DNA of 12,658 nucleotides from Bacillota bacterium (GTDB taxonomy: Bacteria > Bacillota > UBA4882 > JAAYXC01), in contig JAAYXC010000217.1 in assembly GCA_012516115.1 (NCBI GenBank), forward strand, positions 1 through 12,658. The letters run 5' to 3'. A program made the translations under genes and the position numbers. Below, piece after piece: positions 6,997 through 12,658 of this stretch. Below the pieces are notes generated by a model. It searched no databases and had not been told where the DNA came from. It saw only the letters and a list, made by a program, of their open reading frames with translations. Position 1 is the stretch's first letter. Each line of letters starts with the position of its first letter.

Positions 6997-7896
6997 GTGG
7001 CCGCGCATAGTACGCCCAAGTGGTTCAGGTCATTGATATGTCCGGGTTATGTCTTTATAATGCCCGCGATCATCATCACCGCCGGATTGATCCTTTATCC
7101 CTTGCTCAACGGATTGATAGTAAGTCTACATCAATGGAATTGGGTCAGCAGCGGCATGAACTATATGCCTTTCATCGGCGCACGCAATTATGTACGGCTT
7201 GTGCACGATCCCTATTTTTGGAATTCTCTGCGCCACACTTTTTATTTCGCCCTTGGAGCACTGGTAATCGAATTCGGGTTAGGGATGCTCGGCGCCAGGC
7301 TATTGAATGCCGGACTCCGAGGCGCGCTTCTTTTCCGTACCGCTTTGATGTTTCCGCTCATGGTCTCCGATATCGTAGCGGCGGTCGCCTGGAAGATGCT
7401 CCTCAATCCTTCGATGGGACCCATCAATACCATCCTGGCCGGGTTACATCTCGGCAAGCCGAATTGGTTGGGTAATCCGGCCTTAGTCGTACCCGCCCTT
7501 TCCATCGTGGATGCATGGTGGCAGACGGGAAATTTAACTTTGATATTGTTAGCTGGTTTACAAACCATTCCACGGGAACCGATGGAAATGGCTAAGGTCG
7601 ACGGTGCCAATAGCATTCAGCTTTTCAGGCACTTGGTTTGGCCACATCTAATCCCGTTCGCCAAGACGGCTGTGGCCTTTCGCGTGATCGATCTTCTGCG
7701 GGTCTTCGCTTTACCATGGGGGATTACGGGCGGCGGGCCCGGACGAGCTTCGGAAATGGCCCAGCTCTATATCTACGCTCAAGGCATGGGCAGGTATCTT
7801 GATATAGGCTACTCAACCTCCCTTGCGATTACATTCGCCATTATCGTGGGTGTCAGTGTATTAGTGTTGTTCGGCCGGCCGCATGGGGAGGGATAA
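6997..7896 (+). CDS. CUT1 ABC transporter permease (MalF/FrlN-like)
   Basis: Integral membrane subunit of 299 residues. The first transmembrane segment (about 15-43, with YVFIMPAIIITAG) is followed by a long extracytoplasmic loop (about 45-75), then further helices (about 81-105, 111-133, 163-190, 222-240 and 274-292). The cytoplasmic EAA coupling loop, which contacts the ATPase, is at about 194-220 (MEMAKVDGANSIQLF). The GTG start at 6997 is 9 bases after AAGGAGG (6981-6987). It pairs with the next gene, whose start lies 3 bases beyond its stop. The C-terminus is short and ends abruptly after the last helix. Confidence 0.92.
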   Translation: MAAHSTPKWFRSLICPGYVFIMPAIIITAGLILYPLLNGLIVSLHQWNWVSSGMNYMPFIGARNYVRLVHDPYFWNSLRHTFYFALGALVIEFGLGMLGARLLNAGLRGALLFRTALMFPLMVSDIVAAVAWKMLLNPSMGPINTILAGLHLGKPNWLGNPALVVPALSIVDAWWQTGNLTLILLAGLQTIPREPMEMAKVDGANSIQLFRHLVWPHLIPFAKTAVAFRVIDLLRVFALPWGITGGGPGRASEMAQLYIYAQGMGRYLDIGYSTSLAITFAIIVGVSVLVLFGRPHGEG

Positions 7897-7899
7897 ATC

Positions 7900-8715
7900 G
7901 TGAAGAAAACTCTGTATCATACCGCGCTCTATATGGGGCTTGCTGTTTTGGCGATGGTCTTTCTACTACCCGTACTCTGGATGGTTGCCACCTCGCTCAA
8001 GAACCCAGTGGATGACACGAGCCTAGCTTTACCTTCCAAGCCGGTATGGGGCAATTACGCGGAAGCTTGGCGGACAGGCGGCTTTTCGGCGGCATTCTTT
8101 AATACAATGTTTATTGGTATCGGCGCGGTAGTAATTTCAATCCTAGCCGGACTTCCCATGGCCTACTCGTTTGCCCGCTACCGCGTACGCGGCAGAGGTG
8201 CCTTGAGCGGCAGTCTGTTTGCTCTGCGCATTCTTCCGGAAATGGTTTTTCTTTTGCCGTTATATGCCATGTATAGAAAACTAGGGCTCTTTGACACGAA
8301 AATCGGGATGATCCTGGCCTTTCAGATCATCACGCTGCCATACTGCGTTTGGCTCTTGCGCAGCTTCATCCTGCAGGTCCCCGTGGACTTGGAGGAAGCT
8401 GCCAGGGTCGATGGGTGTTCGGAATGGCTCGTTTTATGGCGCGTAACATTGCCAGTGATCGCTCCTGGTGTGGTCGCCAGTTCAGTTTTGAGCTTTATCG
8501 CCGTCTGGACTTCACTCCTATTCCCCTTGGCTCTCTCCTATTCCCAGTCCCAAACGGTGTCCGTCACAATTGCCAATTTCAAGGGATACGGCACGTTCAA
8601 TTGGCCGATCATGGCCGCCGCCTCAGTTATTGCAACGATACCGCAGATTCTTTTCTTCGGCTTGATCAATCGTTATCTGGTAGCTGGCCTGACCATGGGC
8701 GGGGTCAAGGAATGA
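7900..8715 (+). CDS. CUT1 ABC transporter permease (MalG/FrlM-like)
   Basis: Second membrane subunit, 271 residues, near the usual 270-280. Transmembrane segments fall at about 10-32, 66-90, 104-126, 137-156, 190-212 and 241-262. The EAA loop (about 162-190, LEEAARVDGCSEWLVLW) is well conserved, including the invariant Gly172. GGGGAGGG (7885-7892) serves the GTG start at 7900. This is the last recognisable gene of the operon. No ATP-binding subunit follows, so an ATPase encoded elsewhere (MsmX/UgpC type, which serves several importers in Bacillota) would be needed. Confidence 0.93.
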   Translation: MKKTLYHTALYMGLAVLAMVFLLPVLWMVATSLKNPVDDTSLALPSKPVWGNYAEAWRTGGFSAAFFNTMFIGIGAVVISILAGLPMAYSFARYRVRGRGALSGSLFALRILPEMVFLLPLYAMYRKLGLFDTKIGMILAFQIITLPYCVWLLRSFILQVPVDLEEAARVDGCSEWLVLWRVTLPVIAPGVVASSVLSFIAVWTSLLFPLALSYSQSQTVSVTIANFKGYGTFNWPIMAAASVIATIPQILFFGLINRYLVAGLTMGGVKE

Positions 8716-8954
8716 CGCGACATGGAGGCGATTTCCATTCCATTCCAACTTCGAGGCTTTCCACCGGTCGCCCGTCTTTGTCGGAACTAAACGGACCACA
8801 TTTCTTTAGGCTCATTGCGGCCTTGAATGGTGTAAACTCCAGCCCCTTCCCGGAGGGACTCGGGCTTATGGATCGTGGCCCCACTTCCCGGCTGGACCAA
8901 CCCGGCGGTGATTTAAAGGTCAGTCAAAGGATGGTGGATGGCCCTTCGCGTTAG
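8712..8954 (+). CDS. Small ORF coupled to permease stop, unknown
   Basis: An 80-codon frame whose ATG (8712-8714) overlaps the permease TGA as ATGA, with AAGG a few bases upstream. That arrangement is typical of translationally coupled genes. The product (begins MTRHGGDFHSIP) is Pro/Gly/Arg-rich, has no hydrophobic segment and matches no family I recognise. It may be a chance frame or the stump of a lost downstream gene. Confidence 0.25.
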   Translation: MTRHGGDFHSIPTSRLSTGRPSLSELNGPHFFRLIAALNGVNSSPFPEGLGLMDRGPTSRLDQPGGDLKVSQRMVDGPSR

Positions 8955-9126
8955 TATTTGGCATAATGGAATGGAGATATATTTACGGATTCACCGAGTT
9001 CGGGCCAATGATAAAGACATTCCGAAGTTCGATGTGACCAAAGAGCCTATTCTATCAGGGAGCAGTAAAGAAAACAAAGGACCCACCACGGCCATTTGGC
9101 TCGTGATTCTTCAGCTTGCTGTATGA
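8938..9126 (+). CDS. Small hypothetical ORF, doubtful
   Basis: A 62-codon frame starting at ATG 8938, with AAAGG (8927-8931) 6 bases upstream. The product (begins MALRVSIWHNGM) mixes charged and hydrophobic residues like a real protein, but I recognise no family. Another frame over the same bases also gives a protein-like stretch broken by stops (FALVFGIMEWRYIYGFTEF). This hints that the region is decayed coding DNA rather than an intact gene. Confidence 0.2.
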   Translation: MALRVSIWHNGMEIYLRIHRVRANDKDIPKFDVTKEPILSGSSKENKGPTTAIWLVILQLAV

Positions 9127-9298
9127 GTTCCATAAGGACGGCCCTTTTAAGAGAGATTAAGCCGAGAGGCTAAGGAAACCCCCCATCTGTCAACTTCACC
9201 ACACCACCCGCGAAATATGGCGGGCATGAGCGGGTAGGGCTAGGGAGATAAGGGCGGAGGAAGGCAGGGCGCAAAGAAGAGGAATAGAAAGGAGGTTT
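9127..9298. other. Convergent intergenic stretch between the two operons
   Basis: This separates the + strand operon from the - strand operon. Small inverted repeats are present: AGCC-GAGA-GGCT (near 9160-9172), and CCCGC (9207-9211) pairing with GCGGG (9220-9224). ACCCGC (9206-9211) can instead pair with GCGGGT (9230-9235). None is followed by a clear T run on either strand, so no intrinsic terminator can be named with confidence. Confidence 0.4.
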
Positions 9299-10282
9299 TT
9301 ACGGTTGCAGGACGGCTGCCCCGCGGATCTTGCCCTGTCTTAGATCCTCCAGGGCCTCGTTGGCCCGCGCCAGCGGATAGACGGTGACCTCCGTGCGGAC
9401 CGGGACCCGGGGGGCGAGGGTCAGGAACTCTTCTCCGTCCTGCCGGGTGAGGTTGGCCACCGAGCGGAGGCTGCGTTCCCCCCATAGGATCTCGTAGGGG
9501 AAAGATGGGATGGGCCTCATATGGATGCCGGCGCAGACTACCACCCCGCCTCTGGCCACCGCGCGGAGGGCGAGGGGGACGAGTTCGCCGGCGGGGGCAA
9601 AGACGATCGCCGCCTCCAGTTCCTCCGGCGGTGTTTCGTCCGTCCCGCCGGCCCAGACCGCGCCGAGGGCGCGGGCGAAGTCCTGGCCTTCCCGGTCACC
9701 GGGTTTGGTGAAGGCATAGACTTTTTGCCCCCGGTAACGGGCCACCTGGACGAGGATATGGGCGGCCGCGCCGAAGCCGTAAAAACCGATCTTTTCGGCC
9801 TCGCCCGCAAAGCGCAGGGCGCGGTAACCGATCAGCCCGGCACACAGCAAAGGAGCGGCCGCCAGATCCGGATAACCGGCGGGGAGGGGAAAACAGAAAC
9901 GGTGATCGGCCACGGCGAACTCGGCGAAGCCGCCGTCGATCTGGTAGCCGGTGAAACGCGCCTCGGCGCAGAGGTTTTCCCGACCCGTCCGACAATACCG
10001 GCAGAGGCCGCAGGTCCAACCGAGCCAGGGCACCCCTACTCGGGTTCCCGGGGCCCATCCGGTGACCTTTTCGCCCATGTCCACCACCTCCCCGACGATC
10101 TGGTGGCCGGGGACGATGGGAAGACGCGTCGGGGGGAGTTCGCCGTCCACGAGGTGGAGATCGGTGCGGCAGACGCCACAGGCCAAGACGCGGAGGAGGA
10201 GCTGTTCCGGGCCCGGCCTGGGAAGCGGAAGTTCCGTCAAGACCAGCGGTCGGCCGGGTTCGGTCAGGATCGTGGCCCGCAT
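9299..10282 (-). CDS. Zinc-dependent alcohol dehydrogenase (MDR family)
   Basis: NAD(P)-dependent alcohol dehydrogenase, 327 residues. Catalytic-zinc ligands are Cys38 (GVCRTDLH), His60 (PGHQ) and Cys147 (LLCAG). The structural-zinc cysteines are 91, 94, 97 and 105. The cofactor loop reads YGFGAAAH (168-175), a variant of the usual GxGxxG. The set Cys/His/Cys with GVCRTDLH points to the alcohol/aldehyde branch of the family, not the polyol branch seen in the broken copy at 4434-5453. The start is ATG at 10282, 21 bases after the stop of the 512-residue gene, with purine-rich sequence between, so the two are co-transcribed. Base composition matches the right block. Confidence 0.92.
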   Translation of the reverse strand: MRATILTEPGRPLVLTELPLPRPGPEQLLLRVLACGVCRTDLHLVDGELPPTRLPIVPGHQIVGEVVDMGEKVTGWAPGTRVGVPWLGWTCGLCRYCRTGRENLCAEARFTGYQIDGGFAEFAVADHRFCFPLPAGYPDLAAAPLLCAGLIGYRALRFAGEAEKIGFYGFGAAAHILVQVARYRGQKVYAFTKPGDREGQDFARALGAVWAGGTDETPPEELEAAIVFAPAGELVPLALRAVARGGVVVCAGIHMRPIPSFPYEILWGERSLRSVANLTRQDGEEFLTLAPRVPVRTEVTVYPLARANEALEDLRQGKIRGAAVLQP

Positions 10283-10303
10283 TTCCGCCCCCCCTTTTCT
10301 CCT

Positions 10304-11842
10304 TCAACCTTCTTCTCCGGCGAGGGTAAACCATCCTGTCTTCGGGGTAAACCACGGTGCCAGCGGGGCCAAGGGATCGAGGCAACGCAGCCGTCTTCGT
10401 CCGTCCTCGGCCGGGACGAACGAGAGCCGTCCTTGCGGTACCCGGGCCACGATCTCGAGGTAGCCGGCGTCCATATACTCCCAGATCACCTGGAAGGGGA
10501 CTTTACCCGGGACCCATTTCTCCACGATGACCACCCCGTGACCCGGCAGGACGGTGAAGACGACCTGGCGCGGGTCCGCCGGGTTCTGTAAGGCCTCGGC
10601 CCGGCCGAAGGCGGCTTTGATGGCCCGGGCCTGGGCCTCGGTGGCGCAGGAGACCGGGTAGTCGTAATAGGGCGGATCGAGATGGACGTGCTCCACATAG
10701 CGCGGGTCGTAGGCGATTACGCCCCGGTGGCCGTGGAGTTTCGAACGGGTAACCGGCACCCGGAGGCCGGCGAGCTTGTCCCATTCCTTTCCGAGCTCCA
10801 CCGTGGGCAGGGTCCTATCCATCTCCATCATCTCCACCGCCTCCGAAGAGGGCGGGTCGTTCCGTTTCCCCTCCACTTCCCGTACCTCGGCGCCGAGGCC
10901 GTCGGGTCGCACCCCCACGATGACCGCCAGGTCGTCGTCGGTGATGTCTTCTTTTTCCACCGGCCGCGCGCTACCGGTGATCGTGGCCACGAGGGCCGCC
11001 AGGTAGGGATCCCAGGTGGCAAAACACCCCTCGCTGTACTGGCTTTTGATGGCGTCGTCCACCGCCGGAGCGCGCACCAGATCTTTAATGCGGACCATCT
11101 CGGTGAAGAAGTTCCGTTTCCCCAGCTCGCGGCTGGCCCGCCGCATGGCCTCCGGGGTGGCCAGGGCTTTCCATTGCCAATGGGGGATGGGGTCCCCCAC
11201 CACTCGGTGCTGGGTTACCTCGAAGGTGCTGACGCTCGTGACCATCCGCAGGACGAGATCCTGGTAGAAGGAAGACGGATCGCGGCCGTCGATCCACGGA
11301 TGGGAACCGACGAGGTCGAAGACATAGGCCCCCAAGGGCCGCTCTTCGCCGACGAGAAGGACAAGGCGGATGCATTTCGTCTGGGCCTGGAGGAGCCGGA
11401 TGAGGCTGAGGATGGGACCTCCCCGGCGACCTTGTTCCACCAGGGTATGGAAGGCCCGGGCCGCCAATCCGGGGAAGTCGAAGTCCGCCGGGTCGGGAGG
11501 TTCCTTGGTCAGGGCCTGCTCGAAATGGGCGAGGATCTCCCCGAGCTCGGCCGGGGTCATGGCCAGGAGGGTAAAAAGGGTGGGCGTATGGCGCAAGCGC
11601 CAGCGCCGCCGGGCGGTGAAGAGGAGTGCTTCCCGCCAGGAGAGGGGCCGGCCGAAGGCAGCCGTGGTGATGATGAGGTCCGTATCACGGCCGGGCCGGG
11701 CCTGGACTTCGTGGCCCGGCAGACGAAAGCGTTCCGTCAAGCCTTCGATCGCTTCCTCGAGAAGAGGATTGAGGGGGCCCGGCTGAAAGGCCGACCTGAC
11801 CCGGCGCCACCAGGAATGGATGGGTTTAGCCGCGGTTTCCAT
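10304..11842 (-). CDS. Conserved-looking protein of unknown function (512 aa)
   Basis: I do not recognise this family. The 512-residue product has no signal peptide or clear membrane segment, so it is probably cytoplasmic. The N-terminal part (about 1-170) is Arg-rich and largely helical in character (for example LSWREALLFTARRRWRL). The middle (about 170-330) contains SHPWIDGRDPSSFYQDLV and FFTEMVRIKDLV. A charged acidic linker (about 310-350, VEMMEMDRT) precedes a C-terminal region with YVEHVHLDPPYYDYPV and FTVLPGHGVVIVEKWVPGKVPFQ. There is no nucleotide-binding loop or zinc motif. GGAGG is 8 bases upstream of ATG 11842, inside the end of the thioredoxin-fold gene, which it overlaps by 17 bases. 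Even codon use and tight coupling argue that it is real. Confidence 0.85.
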   Translation of the reverse strand: METAAKPIHSWWRRVRSAFQPGPLNPLLEEAIEGLTERFRLPGHEVQARPGRDTDLIITTAAFGRPLSWREALLFTARRRWRLRHTPTLFTLLAMTPAELGEILAHFEQALTKEPPDPADFDFPGLAARAFHTLVEQGRRGGPILSLIRLLQAQTKCIRLVLLVGEERPLGAYVFDLVGSHPWIDGRDPSSFYQDLVLRMVTSVSTFEVTQHRVVGDPIPHWQWKALATPEAMRRASRELGKRNFFTEMVRIKDLVRAPAVDDAIKSQYSEGCFATWDPYLAALVATITGSARPVEKEDITDDDLAVIVGVRPDGLGAEVREVEGKRNDPPSSEAVEMMEMDRTLPTVELGKEWDKLAGLRVPVTRSKLHGHRGVIAYDPRYVEHVHLDPPYYDYPVSCATEAQARAIKAAFGRAEALQNPADPRQVVFTVLPGHGVVIVEKWVPGKVPFQVIWEYMDAGYLEIVARVPQGRLSFVPAEDGRRRLRCLDPLAPLAPWFTPKTGWFTLAGEEG

Positions 11843-12104
11843 CGTCCGTTCCTCCTTTTAAAATTCCTTCGATCTCGGTTCGGAGCACGCCCTCCGGGTA
11901 AAACCCGCGCCAGCGGCCCAGGACTTTTTCCCCGTGGGCGAGGATGAGCTCGGGGAGGGTCTTGACCTCATAACGCTTTAGTAATTCCGGCCAGGCGGCC
12001 ACTTCGAGGCGGAGGAATGGCCAACCGTAGGCACGGGCAATCCGCGCCAACGTCGGTTCCATGAGCCGGCCGGGCGCCGACCAGGCGGCATTGAAAAAGA
12101 TCAT
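11826..12104 (-). CDS. Thioredoxin-fold protein lacking active-site cysteines
   Basis: A 92-residue protein, or 94 if a TTG at 12108-12110 is used. The core resembles thioredoxin: strand MIFFNAAW, then SAPG where thioredoxins have C-x-x-C, then helix EPTLARIARAYG. A KTLPELILAHGEKV segment (48-61) follows, with the expected cis-proline at Pro51. A final strand and helix (GRWRGFYPEGVLRTEIEGIL) complete the fold. With Ser9 and Gly12 in place of both cysteines it cannot act as a dithiol oxidoreductase, so a binding or chaperone-like role is more likely. I rejected the longer frame from GTG 12176 because it would overlap the upstream gene by 50 bases. The downstream TTG/ATG starts follow GAAGGGAG just after that gene's stop. 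Confidence 0.75.
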   Translation of the reverse strand: MIFFNAAWSAPGRLMEPTLARIARAYGWPFLRLEVAAWPELLKRYEVKTLPELILAHGEKVLGRWRGFYPEGVLRTEIEGILKGGTDDGNRG

Positions 12105-12126
12105 CCGCAAGCACGGTTCTCCCTTC

Positions 12127-12658
12127 TCACCGGGAAGGAGATAAAGCCCCTTCTTCCGGTTTGGGTTTAACCTCACGTTTGGCCCCGGTCTTCTGGCTGA
12201 GGGCCACGATCACCCATTTCTCGCCCACCCGGCGGTCTTTCCGCCGGCCGAGCCGGAGACGGTCCTCACAGTCCTGGATCTCCCAGACGAGATCTTCTCC
12301 GCTTCCCCGCTCCAGGATAAGTTGGTAGCGGGCGAGGAACTCCGGGGGTTGTCTTCTGGTCTGGACGATCCGGAGATCCTTTATCCGTATCGGTCCCGGA
12401 GAATCAAGGGGTTTTCCGCTATAGGCCGTCGTCACCCGGTGGATGACGTAAAGATGGGTGACCATATTGACCGTTCCGCGGGCCACGCCCCGGGTCAGGG
12501 TCTCTTCGAGCAAGTCGGGGTCCAGTTTCTCCAGGGCCCGGTAATAGGTCGCCACCACTTGCGACGGCGAGGTCCTGGCGGTAATGGTAGGGGTCGAACG
12601 GCCGCGGAAGAAGAGGAGGGAGACGAGGAAGACCGCCACCCCCAGCCCTACCAGGAGA
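12127..12658 (-). CDS. Membrane-anchored protein, N-terminus cut by window end
   Basis: The frame stays open to the window edge. An internal GTG at 12639 would start in the middle of a hydrophobic stretch (LLVGLGVAVFLVSLLFF), so the true start probably lies outside. That stretch looks like a single transmembrane anchor or signal sequence. The remaining about 155 residues, beginning SPSQVVATYYRALEKLDPDLL, look like an NTF2-like or similar small alpha+beta domain exposed outside the membrane. The C-terminus is basic and Pro/Glu-rich (KREVKPKPEEGA). The family is uncertain. It is the most upstream visible gene of the - strand operon; the operon promoter is not in the window. Confidence 0.75.
   Translation of the reverse strand, partial: LLVGLGVAVFLVSLLFFRGRSTPTITARTSPSQVVATYYRALEKLDPDLLEETLTRGVARGTVNMVTHLYVIHRVTTAYSGKPLDSPGPIRIKDLRIVQTRRQPPEFLARYQLILERGSGEDLVWEIQDCEDRLRLGRRKDRRVGEKWVIVALSQKTGAKREVKPKPEEGALSPSR

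Noticed and set aside
8716..9298. Transposase or insertion-sequence remnant
   Set aside because: Protein-like fragments appear in more than one frame, but no DDE motif, terminal inverted repeat or known transposase text could be recognised.
9521..10591. Long + strand open frame opposite the alcohol dehydrogenase
   Set aside because: It lies antisense to a gene with complete zinc and cofactor motifs. Its product is low-complexity Gly/Arg/Pro/Glu text, typical of high-G+C shadow frames.
10682..11947. 421-codon + strand open frame opposite the 512-residue gene
   Set aside because: The opposite-strand gene has a strong ribosome site, operon coupling and natural protein composition, while this frame has shadow-like composition.
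12105..12176. GTG 12176 as start of the thioredoxin-fold gene
   Set aside because: It would overlap the upstream gene by 50 bases with no ribosome site. The fold begins near the downstream TTG/ATG, which follow GAAGGGAG.

Overview
The window holds two gene blocks that face each other and differ in base composition. By eye, the left block (about 550-8715, + strand) is roughly half G+C. The right block (about 9299-12658, - strand) is clearly richer, in the 60s per cent. Shine-Dalgarno sites are strong (AGGAGG-like), GTG starts are common and genes overlap or abut. This suits a bacterium, possibly a thermophilic Bacillota or Chloroflexota lineage, but nothing here fixes the taxon.

Left edge (1-547): a very long near-perfect A/T-rich hairpin (16-80) that looks like a bidirectional terminator, then about 470 bases with no gene I can support, then a near-consensus extended -10 promoter (529-557). 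A LacI-type palindrome sits just after the predicted start of transcription (568-581).

Catabolic operon (638-8715, +): LacI-family regulator; short-chain dehydrogenase (SDR); FrlB-like SIS-domain deglycase; FrlD-like PfkB sugar kinase; a zinc-dependent sorbitol-dehydrogenase-like MDR gene broken by an in-frame TAA; a sugar-type (CUT1) ABC binding protein; and two ABC permeases with EAA loops. No ATPase is present. The kinase/deglycase pair points to use of glycated amines (Amadori compounds such as fructose-amino acids): uptake, 6-phosphorylation, then cleavage to a hexose 6-phosphate and an amine or amino acid. The SDR could feed this pathway by oxidising a reduced (mannopine-type) substrate to the ketose form, as in Agrobacterium moc-type catabolism; that step is inference. 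A hairpin between the binding protein and the first permease probably sets their expression ratio.

Convergent junction (8716-9298): no recognisable gene. It holds two weak small ORFs, one starting in an ATGA overlap with the last permease, and a few short hairpins. Composition changes across it.

Right block (9299-12658, -): a tightly packed operon read leftward. It has a membrane-anchored protein cut by the window end, a thioredoxin-fold protein without active-site cysteines, a 512-residue protein I do not recognise, and an intact zinc-dependent alcohol dehydrogenase. It appears unrelated to the catabolic operon.
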